Below are positions 56,315-64,000 of a stretch of DNA of 64,000 nucleotides, piece after piece. How positions within the stretch are numbered: position 1 is the first letter of the stretch; each line of letters begins with the position of its first letter. Source of the DNA: Burkholderia pseudomultivorans (GTDB lineage: Bacteria; Pseudomonadota; Gammaproteobacteria; Burkholderiales; Burkholderiaceae); NCBI RefSeq assembly GCF_001718415.1, contig NZ_CP013377.1:1116001-1180000 (forward strand), in the 5' to 3' direction. The notes beneath the pieces were generated by a model, which was not told the origin of the DNA, made no database searches, and saw only the letters and a program-made list of their open reading frames with translations. The translations under genes and the position numbers were made by a program.

Positions 56315-57982
56315 TCAGCCGGCCGCGAGCTGCGCGGCCGCGCGCGACGACGCGACCAGCAGCAGCTTCATCGTCGCGCGCGTCGTACCGACGAACAGCT
56401 TGCGCGCGGCGCGCGCATCGAGCGTGTCGAAGTCGATCTCGGTGAGGATCACGCACGGCGCCGACTGCCCCTTGAAGCGATAGATCGAATCGAGCAGCAC
56501 GTCGCCTTCGCGATATTCGGGATTGCCGAACAGGTCGTACTTGCCGGTGAAGCGCTTGATCCGGTGCGGGCCGAGTTGATCGAGCGACGCGAGCACCGAG
56601 CTTTCGCGGCCGCGATACGACAGTACCGCGATGTCCTGCTTGCGAAAGCCGAGCGCCAGCGCATGCGTGATCGCGCGCTTGGTGGCGTCGATGCATGCCT
56701 GCGCGAGCGCGTCGGCCGACGCTCCGGCTTCGCCGTAAGCCGACACCGACGGATCGGACCCGTCGAACGGGCTGCCCGAGCGCAGCTCGGCCGCGAGCGG
56801 TTCGACGCGGCCGACGATGTCGCGCACGAATTCGAGCAGGTCGCGCGGGCTGCGGTAATTCGTGAGCGCCTTCAGCGTGACCCAGCCCGGCAGCGGGACC
56901 GGTTCGCGCATGTAGAGGTTTTGCAGCGGATCTTCGAGCCACCACCATGCGCCGTCCGGCGCGAGCAGGCGCTCGAGCGCGGCCGCCCACGGCGCGTGGA
57001 AATCCTGTCCTTCGTCGACGATCAGCACGTCGACGCGCCAGCGCTCGGAAACCGGCGTCTGCGCGAAGCGCGCCTCCAGCCGCTCGAACGCGCCCGGTGT
57101 CTGGAAGTCCGGCACGTAGCCGCTGTCGCGCGCGACCCAGTCGCACAGCTGGTGGTAGTTCGCGATCTTCGCGCCGGGCGGCGCGATGCGCGCGATGTAG
57201 TCGGCGAGCGGCCGGTTGAAGCAGACGTACAGCACGCGCTTGCCGGCCGCGACCGCATCGCGCATCGCCTGCACCGCGAGCTGCGTCTTGCCCGAACCGG
57301 CGGTGCCCGTCACGCGCAGCCGGAACGGCGCGAATTCGAGCTGGCGCGCCCAGGCGGCGAGCCCGCCCGACAGCCGCGTGACGAGCGTGCCGGCCTGGCC
57401 GACGAGCGCACTCGTATCGGGCGTGAGCGCGAGTTCGTCTGCCAGGAAATGATGGAGCTTCGCCGCGTTCGGCAGGCTTTCGTCGTCTTCGGGCAGGATC
57501 TGCAGGATCACCTGCGCGAGCTGCGCCTTGCGCGACGCGTCGACGATGCGGTCGGCCGCGACGCCCGCGATCGCGGCCTGGCGAATCGCGTAGTCGGGGC
57601 AGTACAGCAGCGCCTCGACGCCGTAGACGCCCGCGCCGAGCGCGGCCGTCAGCCGGCGGCGCAGCGTTTCCTGCGTGCGGGCGAGCTGGATCGCGACGTT
57701 GCGCTCGGTCTGCAGGTAGACCTTCACGAGCCCCTTCGGCGTTTCGCGCAGGAAACCGGCCTTCTGTTCGATCAGCAGCACGCGGCCGGCCGGGCTCACG
57801 ACCACGAACGCCGCTTCGCCGAATACCGAGAACGCCTGCTCGGCGCGCGTCCAGTGCACGCCGTGATAGACGGTGTAGCCGTCCGGCAGTGCGTGTTCGA
57901 GTGCGGCGAGCGTTTCGCGCTCGCGTTCGGCCGCGCCGGTCGCGGCGAGGCTTTTCCAGTCGTCGGGGATGAGGCGGGCCAT
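56315..57982 (-). CDS. NERD-domain UvrD/Rep-like helicase
   Basis: 555 residues. N-terminal NERD-like nuclease-related region (GYTVYHGVHWTRAEQAFSVFGEAAFVVVSPAGRVLLIEQKAG; the acidic-Gln-Lys core EQKAG is characteristic), then a UvrD-type helicase core: Walker A GTAGSGKT (about residue 243), Walker B VDEGQDF, and motifs SIYRFKGQSAPCVI and FVGTTRATMKL near the C-terminus. Likely a DNA repair or defence-associated helicase. ATG 57982 follows a weak ribosome-binding site. Confidence 0.88.
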   Translation of the reverse strand: MARLIPDDWKSLAATGAAERERETLAALEHALPDGYTVYHGVHWTRAEQAFSVFGEAAFVVVSPAGRVLLIEQKAGFLRETPKGLVKVYLQTERNVAIQLARTQETLRRRLTAALGAGVYGVEALLYCPDYAIRQAAIAGVAADRIVDASRKAQLAQVILQILPEDDESLPNAAKLHHFLADELALTPDTSALVGQAGTLVTRLSGGLAAWARQLEFAPFRLRVTGTAGSGKTQLAVQAMRDAVAAGKRVLYVCFNRPLADYIARIAPPGAKIANYHQLCDWVARDSGYVPDFQTPGAFERLEARFAQTPVSERWRVDVLIVDEGQDFHAPWAAALERLLAPDGAWWWLEDPLQNLYMREPVPLPGWVTLKALTNYRSPRDLLEFVRDIVGRVEPLAAELRSGSPFDGSDPSVSAYGEAGASADALAQACIDATKRAITHALALGFRKQDIAVLSYRGRESSVLASLDQLGPHRIKRFTGKYDLFGNPEYREGDVLLDSIYRFKGQSAPCVILTEIDFDTLDARAARKLFVGTTRATMKLLLVASSRAAAQLAAG

Positions 57983-58068
57983 GGCGTCGGGCGGCAGATG
58001 CCGGCGTGGGCGTGAACGGGTCCGGCTATTGTACTGAGGAACCTGTTCGCGGCCGCGACGCGCGGGCC

Positions 58069-58923
58069 TCAGCCGCGCGCGAGCCGTTTCGCGAGATCGG
58101 CGCTGAGGATCGCCATGCGGGCGGGTTTTTCGTAGCAGACGACGTCGAAGGTGCGGATCACTTCGCTGATGTCCGCTTCGCTTGCACGGCCGGTGAGCAG
58201 GTCGCCCGTCAGCACGAAGATCGGCGCGCCCGGATTGTCGGACGTGCGCACGGCCTTGATCGCGGTCGCGGCCGTGCAGTCGTCGAACAGCCATTCGGTG
58301 ACGACGGCGTCGAATGCCTGGCCCTGCAGCGCGTCGACGAACGCGGTGATGCCGTCGAACGACGCCGTCGCGAAACCCTGCCGTTCCAGATAGCGGCACA
58401 GCTCGGTCGCGCTGACGCGATCGGGATCGATCACGGCGACGACGAGCTTGTCGCTTTCCGCGCGGCGCGGGTAGATTTCGATCTTGTGCACGTCGTACGC
58501 GTTCTGGTACAGCACGCCCGTGTGGCGCAGCACGCGCCAGCGGCCGTTCTGTTCGTACGCGACGAATTCGGGACGCGCGCCGGCCTCGAGCGGCGCGCCG
58601 ATCCATGCGGTGCACGGAATTTCGGCGACGCCCGCGTACAGCACCGCGTCCTGCGAATACGCACCGACCATGCCGGGGTCGAGCGTCTGCGCGCCGAACA
58701 GCTGGGCGGCGGGCTCGCCGTAGGCTTCGGCGACTTTCTTGATCTGCGCGAGCGTCCAGGGGCTGCTGCCGCGCAGTTTGCGGTGACCTTGCGAAAAGCT
58801 CAGGTCGAGGATGCGGCAGAGCTCGGTGGTCTGCTGGCGTTTGCCGATGCCGTGGCGAGTCATCAGCTCGCGCACGCGCTCGGCAACCGCGAGGGAATCC
58901 GTGGTGATTGCTTCAGTGGTCAT
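58069..58923 (-). CDS. BetR-domain transcription factor with atypical receiver domain
   Basis: 284 residues. N-terminal BetR-type helix-turn-helix (AERVRELMTRHGIGKRQQTTELCRILDLSFSQGHRKLRG) for DNA binding, a central linker, and a C-terminal response-regulator-like receiver (KLVVAVIDPDRVSATELCRYLE, then FDAVVTEWLFDD, VLTGDL, CYEKPA). The acidic pair (DPD), Thr and Lys are in place, but the phosphoacceptor position reads Glu (TEW) instead of Asp. It could be constitutively active. No histidine kinase is adjacent. Divergent from the FAD oxidase at 59162. Confidence 0.8.
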   Translation of the reverse strand: MTTEAITTDSLAVAERVRELMTRHGIGKRQQTTELCRILDLSFSQGHRKLRGSSPWTLAQIKKVAEAYGEPAAQLFGAQTLDPGMVGAYSQDAVLYAGVAEIPCTAWIGAPLEAGARPEFVAYEQNGRWRVLRHTGVLYQNAYDVHKIEIYPRRAESDKLVVAVIDPDRVSATELCRYLERQGFATASFDGITAFVDALQGQAFDAVVTEWLFDDCTAATAIKAVRTSDNPGAPIFVLTGDLLTGRASEADISEVIRTFDVVCYEKPARMAILSADLAKRLARG

Positions 58924-59161
58924 GCTACGGGAACGGATCGGGTCGATTCGGATGACGTTCAGAACGACGCCTTGCGGCGGGTCTCGGCGGACAGTCTTGA
59001 CGATGTCCAGTGGCGAGCCGACCGGCCACGCGCGGAAAAGATAACTTTACCGCAAAATGGCGTCCGCTCCTTGTCGCGATCAGTGCGTTTCTGTGAAAGG
59101 TGTATCGCGACGTTACCGCGGAAGCCCGCAGGGCAAGTGCATTCACACCCAAAGAGAAATA

Positions 59162-60496
59162 ATGACGACAACCTATCCTCTGCACGACGCGTTGACGCGC
59201 GCCGATACGCCGTTCCCGGACGAAGCCGACGTCGTGATCGCCGGGGCCGGCATCATGGGCTGCGCAGCCGCGTACTACCTGGGTTTGCGCGGCCTGAAGG
59301 CGGTCGTGTTCGACAAGTCGCGAATTGCCGGACAGCAGTCGACGCGCGCGTGGGGCTTCGTCCGGCAGCAGGGCCGCGAATCCGCCGAAGTGCCATTGAT
59401 GATGGCCGGCATGCGAATCTGGGAGCGATTAGAGGAAACGCTCGGTTTCGACCTCGAGTGGCGGCAGGGCGGCTGTCTCTATATTGCGGACAACGAAACG
59501 GACTGGACGTCGTTCCAGGCCTGGCTTGCCGTCGCGCGCGAGCACGGGCTCGACACGCGCACGCTGACGCGCGCGCAGATCGACGAGCGCGTGCGCGGGC
59601 TGTCGACGCAGGCGCGCACGCTCGGCGGCTTGTACACCGCGACCGACGGGCAGGCCGAACCGCGGCGCGTGGCGGCCGCATTCGCCGCGCGTGCGGCCGA
59701 GGCCGGCGCGCGGTTTTTCGAAGGCTGCGGCGTGACGGCGATCGAGACGGCCGGTGGCGCGGTGGTCGGCGTCGCGACCGAGCGCGGCGCGATCCGCACG
59801 CGGCGCGTGATCTGCGCGGCCGGCGCGACCAGCTTCCGGCTGCTCGACGGCATCGGCATCCGCCTGCCGCAGCAGGCGGTGCGCGGCACCTGCATGCGCA
59901 CCAACGTGGTGCCGCCGCTGTCGGCGGCGACGATCTGGGGGCATGGCCTCGGCATCCGGCAGCGCGAGAACGGCGCGATCAATCTCGCCGACGACATGCA
60001 GGTCGACGTCGACCTGACGCTCGGCCACCTGCGCGGATTGAGCGTGTTCTGGCCGGAGTTCTGGTCGCAGCGCGAGAAGTTCCGTCTGCACCTGAACGCC
60101 GCCGCATGGCGCGACGTGCTGGCGCGCATCGGCGGCGGCCTCGGCCCGATCGAGCCGCGCGATCCGCAGCCGCAGCCGAATCGCGCGCATGCGCCGCGCG
60201 CGCTCGCGAAGCTGAAGCGGATGTTTCCCGCGCTGAAGGAGGTGCAGGTCGTCGAGGCGTGGGCCGGTCTGATCGACGTGCTGCCCGACGGCATTCCGGT
60301 GATCGACGCGCCGGGCACGCCGTCGGGGCTCGCGATCGCGACCGGGTTCTGCGGTCACGGCTTCGCGATGGGGCCGATCGTCGGGCGGCTGCTGGCCGAA
60401 TGGATCGACACGGGCGCGCCGTCGCTCGATCTGTCGGCATTCCGCGCGCAGCGTTTCGTCGACGGGACGATGATGCGGCCGCGCAGCATGCTGTAG
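59162..60496 (+). CDS. FAD-dependent amino-acid-type oxidoreductase (DadA/DAO-like)
   Basis: 444 residues. N-terminal FAD motif GAGIMGCAAAYYLGLRG (about 23-39), and a later VIDAPGTPSGLAIATGFCGHGFAMGP, typical of glycine/sarcosine/D-amino-acid oxidase folds. The substrate would be a D-amino acid or secondary amine. Cytosolic, no signal peptide. ATG 59162. Preceding A-rich sequence AAAGAGAAATA supplies the ribosome-binding site. Confidence 0.85.
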   Translation: MTTTYPLHDALTRADTPFPDEADVVIAGAGIMGCAAAYYLGLRGLKAVVFDKSRIAGQQSTRAWGFVRQQGRESAEVPLMMAGMRIWERLEETLGFDLEWRQGGCLYIADNETDWTSFQAWLAVAREHGLDTRTLTRAQIDERVRGLSTQARTLGGLYTATDGQAEPRRVAAAFAARAAEAGARFFEGCGVTAIETAGGAVVGVATERGAIRTRRVICAAGATSFRLLDGIGIRLPQQAVRGTCMRTNVVPPLSAATIWGHGLGIRQRENGAINLADDMQVDVDLTLGHLRGLSVFWPEFWSQREKFRLHLNAAAWRDVLARIGGGLGPIEPRDPQPQPNRAHAPRALAKLKRMFPALKEVQVVEAWAGLIDVLPDGIPVIDAPGTPSGLAIATGFCGHGFAMGPIVGRLLAEWIDTGAPSLDLSAFRAQRFVDGTMMRPRSML

Positions 60497-60578
60497 CAGA
60501 CGAACCGGCGTCATGGCGCCGGCCGGACCGTGCCGTACCGTCGTAGAATCGAGCCCGCATCCTTCAGGAGAATCCCCG

Positions 60579-61673
60579 TTGGCAACGCCTTCCGCCCAGC
60601 GTCGTTCGTTGCGTTCCCGCCTGCGTCGCGCGCGCAATCCGTGGCAGGCGCCGCGCGCACGCACGCTGTTCACGCGCCCCGCGACGTCGCCGCGGCGCAC
60701 GCTGCTGTTCCGGCTCGGCATGGTCGTGCTGCTCTGCGCGCTCGCGTTCCTCGTGCTGTATCTCGATCGCAGCGGCCTGCGCGATTCGACGAAGGACACG
60801 CCGATGACCATCGCCGATCTCGTCTATTTCACGATGGTCACGGTCGCGACGGTCGGCTATGGCGACATCGTGCCGGTCACCGCGCGGGCGCGGCTGATCG
60901 ATGCATTCTTCATCGTGCCGATCCGCATCGGCATCTGGTTCATCTTCCTGGGCACGGCGTATCAGTTCGTGATCCAGCGCGTCGTCGAGGAATTCCGCAT
61001 GAAACGTCTGCAAAAGCAGTTGTCCGATCACATCGTCGTGTGCGGTTACGGGCTGTCGGGCTCGATCGCCGTGCGCGAGCTGCTCGAAAGCGGCGTCGAT
61101 CCGGCGACGATCATCGTGATCGATGCGCAGCAGCAGGCGCTCGAAGCCGCGACCTCGCTCGGCGTGACGGGGCTGCTCGGCGATCCCGCGCACGAGGACC
61201 TGCTGCAGCAGGCGCAGGTGCGCGCGGCGAAGGCCGTGATCATCTCGGTGACCGACGATCCGACCGCGATCCTGTTGACGCTGTCGGTGCGCAGCATCGC
61301 ACCGGACACGAAGATCGTCGTGCGGATCCAGGAGAACCTGTATCAGCGGCAGCTGCGGCAGGCGGGAGCGGACGTGATCGTGTCGTCGACGAAGATCGGC
61401 GCGCTGCTGCTCGCGGATGCGGTGCACAGCCGCTACATCGTGCCGTTCGTCAACGACATGCTGTCGACGCGCGGGCGCGCGACGCTGCTGGAGCGCGAGG
61501 CGCTGCCGCACGAGATCGGCTGCATGACGAACGTCGTGCCGGGCGCGATCGTCGTCGGGCTGGACCGATGCGGGAAGATCCAGTCGTTCTACGAGGATCC
61601 GCCTTGCCGGATCGAGGCGGGGGATACGCTGGTGGTGATTCAGTCGGCGCGGATTCAGGATGCGGATGCCTGA
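60579..61673 (+). CDS. Potassium channel with TrkA-N/RCK domain
   Basis: 364 residues. A basic N-terminus of about 40 residues, one to two helices, a pore with selectivity filter TVATVGYGDIVP, and a C-terminal Rossmann regulatory domain (HIVVCGYGLSGSIAVRELLE) followed by a TrkA-C-like part. The start is a TTG at 60579 with AGGAG eight bases upstream. The ATG at 60513 has no such site and would add 22 poorly conserved residues. The MthK/Kch-like architecture conducts K+ gated by a nucleotide or ion. Confidence 0.88.
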   Translation: MATPSAQRRSLRSRLRRARNPWQAPRARTLFTRPATSPRRTLLFRLGMVVLLCALAFLVLYLDRSGLRDSTKDTPMTIADLVYFTMVTVATVGYGDIVPVTARARLIDAFFIVPIRIGIWFIFLGTAYQFVIQRVVEEFRMKRLQKQLSDHIVVCGYGLSGSIAVRELLESGVDPATIIVIDAQQQALEAATSLGVTGLLGDPAHEDLLQQAQVRAAKAVIISVTDDPTAILLTLSVRSIAPDTKIVVRIQENLYQRQLRQAGADVIVSSTKIGALLLADAVHSRYIVPFVNDMLSTRGRATLLEREALPHEIGCMTNVVPGAIVVGLDRCGKIQSFYEDPPCRIEAGDTLVVIQSARIQDADA

Positions 61674-61876
61674 GCGGTTTTTTAAAAAGCCGGCTGACTT
61701 CCCCAAACCGTATCGTCGAAAAGGCAGGCTTCACGACCATTTCGAAATCGTTTGACGCGTTCGGTCGGACAATTTCGTATCACTCTCAAGTTTTCTCTCC
61801 CTATGCCGATACTCCGGGGCTGGGCAGCCGAATGACGGCTGCTCGAAATAACCCGTTCAATTCGACAAGGAAAAAA

Positions 61877-62203
61877 ATGAGTATCGCAAGCGACGACGCC
61901 GTTCGGGGGGATGGTGGACTGATGTCACTCGGCAAGGCTTTCGGGTTTTACGTCGGGGCCGTGGTTGCGTTGATTGCCGGTGCGGTGATCGCTGCCTTAA
62001 GCAAGGCATCGATCGTCTACTTTGTCGTTTATTTTGCCTGCGGTATTTTCCTGAACCGTACGGTGCTGCGAAATCTGATCACGTTTCATCCGGTCTATAA
62101 CACGTTGCACAACGTATTCTCGACCAAAGTCCGCGCGCTCCTATTCTGGCCGATTTCCTATCTTGTGCTGATTGGCAAGATTGCGGTAGTCCGCGCGATC
62201 TGA
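61877..62203 (+). CDS. Small integral membrane protein (108 aa)
   Basis: 108 residues from ATG 61877 with AAGGA six to ten bases upstream. Two or three hydrophobic segments (FGFYVGAVVALIAGAVIAAL, VYFVVYFACGIFLN, LLFWPISYLVLIG). Lower GC and codon bias than neighbours, suggesting recent acquisition or low expression. No family recognised. Follows the K+ channel with a 203-bp gap. Confidence 0.68.
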   Translation: MSIASDDAVRGDGGLMSLGKAFGFYVGAVVALIAGAVIAALSKASIVYFVVYFACGIFLNRTVLRNLITFHPVYNTLHNVFSTKVRALLFWPISYLVLIGKIAVVRAI

Positions 62204-62312
62204 GCAGGCGCTGCCGGACGCGGCGCGGCCGCGCATCCGATCCCGCGATGTCGACGCTCGACAACGCGTCCGGGTGGTGAATCACGGGCGCGGTCGTGCC
62301 GCGCCCGCAAAC

Positions 62313-63071
62313 CTACCCCCGTCCCACAAAAGGCATCGCAGTCGCCATGATCGTCATGTTCAGGATGTTCGCGTCGAGCGGCAGGCTGGCCATCTGCACG
62401 ACCGCGTTCGCGACATGCGCGACGTCCATGCGCGGTTCCGGCGCCATGCTGCCATCCGCCTGCGGCACGCCTTGCGTCATGCGTTCCGTGAGCGGCGTCG
62501 CCGCGTTGCCGATGTCGATCTGACCGCAGGCGATGTTGTAAGCGCGGCCGTCCAGCGCCAGCGACCGGGTGATTCCGGTCACCGCGTGCTTGGTGGCCGT
62601 GTACGCGATCGTCTCGGGGCGCGGCGAGTACGCCGAGATCGAACCGTTGTTGATGATCCGGCCGCCTTGCGGCGTCTGCGCCTTCATGATGCGCCAGGCC
62701 GCTCGCGCGCAGAGGAACACGCCGGTCAGGTTGGTCGCGACCACGGCGTTCCAGACGTCGAGCTCGTATGCGTCGAGGGAAACGGGCGGCGCATTGCGTC
62801 CGGCATTGTTGAAGAGCACGTCGAGCCGGCCGAACTGCTGCGCGATCTGCGCAAACGCGTGGTCGACCGATGCTTCGTCGGTGACGTCGGCGGGAAACAC
62901 GTGCGCGTCGCCGCCCGCGGCGCGAATCGCTTCCTGCGTTTCTCGCAACGACGCTTCCGTACGCCCGATCAGCGCGACGGTGAATCCCGCGCCGGCGAGC
63001 GCGACGGCCGCTGCGCGGCCGATGCCGGATCCGGCGCCCGTGACGGCTGCGAATTGCTTCGAGACAGACAT
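62313..63071 (-). CDS. Short-chain dehydrogenase/reductase
   Basis: 252 residues: [18 protein letters not shown], catalytic Ser and YTATK. RTEAS after strand 2 favours NADP. The sequence [17 protein letters not shown] closes a typical SDR. ATG 63071. No pathway indication. It lies head-to-tail behind the LysR gene (98-bp gap), which could regulate it. Confidence 0.87.
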   Translation of the reverse strand: MSVSKQFAAVTGAGSGIGRAAAVALAGAGFTVALIGRTEASLRETQEAIRAAGGDAHVFPADVTDEASVDHAFAQIAQQFGRLDVLFNNAGRNAPPVSLDAYELDVWNAVVATNLTGVFLCARAAWRIMKAQTPQGGRIINNGSISAYSPRPETIAYTATKHAVTGITRSLALDGRAYNIACGQIDIGNAATPLTERMTQGVPQADGSMAPEPRMDVAHVANAVVQMASLPLDANILNMTIMATAMPFVGRG

Positions 63072-63168
63072 GGCTTGATTTCCTGCGGGTTGAAGGGGCA
63101 CAGCGCAGACGCGCGAGCGATGTCGTCGCGGGGTTTCGTCGCCCGTGCACGCGACATCGTACACGCGC

Positions 63169-64000
63169 CTATTTCTTTCGCGCCGGTGCGGATTTCCGCT
63201 GCCGCGCGCCGGTGTCCGCAAACAGCTCGACCACGACGTCCCGCAGCCAGCGGTTGCCCTCGTCCTGGTTGACCCGCGCATGCCACAGCATATGGATTGG
63301 CGCGCCGGGCAGCATCACCGGCAGCGCGCGCCAGCCTAGCGAAAACGGCGCCGCCAACTGCAGCGCGAGATGCTCCGGCACCGTCGCGATCAGGTCGGTG
63401 CGTTGCAGGATATAGCCGACGCTCATGAAATGCGGCACCGTCAGCCGCACGTTGCGCGTCACGCGACGCCGCTTCAGCCATTCGTCCACCTGTCCGTGGC
63501 CGGTTCCGGCCGACACCACGACCAGATGCCCGGCGTCGCGCCACGCGTCGAGCGTGAGCGGCGCGGCCTCGAGCGGATGGCCGCGCCGAAACAGGCACAC
63601 ATACCGTTGATCGAACAGCCGGCGCTGATAGAAGCCGCCCTGCAGTTGCGGCAGCAGCCCGATCGCGAGGTCGACGCGGCCCTCGGCCATTTCGTCGCTG
63701 AGGTTCACGCTGGTGTTGCGCACCGTGTTCAGCACGATGCCGGGCGCCGCCTGCGCGAGGCGTTCCAGCAACGCGGGCAGGAACACGACTTCGCCGATAT
63801 CGGTCATGCCGATCGTGATCGTGCGCGCGGCGTGCTGCGGGTCGAATCCGGTCTCGGGATTGAGCGCGGCGTGCAGCGTCGCGAGCGCGTGCGAAACGGG
63901 TTCGGCCAGACGCAGCGCGAACGGCGTCGGCACGACGCCGCCCGGCCCGCGCACGAACAGCGGATCGCCGAGCCGCCGGCGCAGCTTCGCGAGCGCGTTG
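63169..64000 (-). CDS. LysR-family regulator, 5'-truncated by the window edge
   Basis: The frame continues past position 64000, so the N-terminal winged HTH is only partly visible ([22 protein letters not shown] marks the end of the HTH linker). The effector domain ([31 protein letters not shown] ... [10 protein letters not shown]) is complete to the C-terminus. It is of the PcaQ/NodD-like group. Its probable target is the SDR 98 bp downstream or an unseen divergent gene. Confidence 0.87.
   Translation of the reverse strand, partial: NALAKLRRRLGDPLFVRGPGGVVPTPFALRLAEPVSHALATLHAALNPETGFDPQHAARTITIGMTDIGEVVFLPALLERLAQAAPGIVLNTVRNTSVNLSDEMAEGRVDLAIGLLPQLQGGFYQRRLFDQRYVCLFRRGHPLEAAPLTLDAWRDAGHLVVVSAGTGHGQVDEWLKRRRVTRNVRLTVPHFMSVGYILQRTDLIATVPEHLALQLAAPFSLGWRALPVMLPGAPIHMLWHARVNQDEGNRWLRDVVVELFADTGARQRKSAPARKK

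Overview
The window looks like a chromosomal segment of a high-GC betaproteobacterium, most probably Burkholderia (cepacia-complex type). The evidence is the strong G/C third-position bias and the gene families seen: an OmpC-like betaproteobacterial porin, a 1.6-kDa-residue-class NAD-glutamate dehydrogenase, a BetR-domain regulator and an acr3/arsH arsenic operon. No rRNA, tRNA, CRISPR array or phage was found. Organism assignment is inference from protein resemblance; no search was run.

Layout. 1-4294: housekeeping/repair genes (metallophosphoesterase, RutE-like reductase, AlkB) and an IclR regulator. 4445-20740: the accessory core. A catabolic gene set is bracketed by two 651-bp copies, apparently identical, of an ORF-less group II intron. 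Each copy sits immediately after an intrinsic terminator in the same orientation. Inside are a divergent porin and a 14-gene, tightly packed operon: Rieske ferredoxin, small HTH-like protein, Rieske oxygenase alpha subunit, SDR, cupin, alpha/beta hydrolase, IclR regulator, atypical SDR, ThDP-dependent decarboxylase, aspartate-dehydrogenase-like enzyme, aldehyde dehydrogenase, extradiol (VOC) dioxygenase, ferredoxin reductase and an AAHS-type aromatic acid transporter. Both divergent promoters carry the same GTTCC-N6-GGAAC operator just downstream of the -10 box. The logic is porin and symporter uptake of an aromatic acid, ring hydroxylation by a three-component Rieske oxygenase, dehydrogenation, meta-cleavage, then hydrolytic, oxidative and decarboxylative steps. 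The substrate cannot be told from sequence.

20819-25980: GNAT acetyltransferase, ADP-ribosylglycohydrolase, PPC/DUF296 protein, a TPR-like protein, a frameshifted gene, an Imm50-like immunity protein and two small membrane or secreted proteins. 26067-37972: UspA, amidase, secreted repeat-poor protein, arylamine N-acetyltransferase, an RHH regulator coupled to a VOC protein and a methyltransferase, the giant NAD-GDH, and a coiled-coil methyltransferase. 38023-44934: a urea transporter/aldolase/tautomerase operon, then a Baeyer-Villiger monooxygenase operon (BVMO, SDR, metal-dependent hydrolase, alpha/beta hydrolase) under a palindromic operator. 45290-48028: arsR-arsC-acr3-arsH. 48110-64000: lysoplasmalogenase, agmatinase, orphan sulfonate-binding protein, MerR regulator with a GNAT, DHA2 efflux pump, chemotaxis receptor with a sigma-28-like promoter, NERD-helicase, BetR/receiver regulator, FAD oxidase, K+ channel, small membrane protein, SDR and a truncated LysR regulator.

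The most interesting item is the intron-bracketed Rieske/meta-cleavage cluster at 4445-20740.
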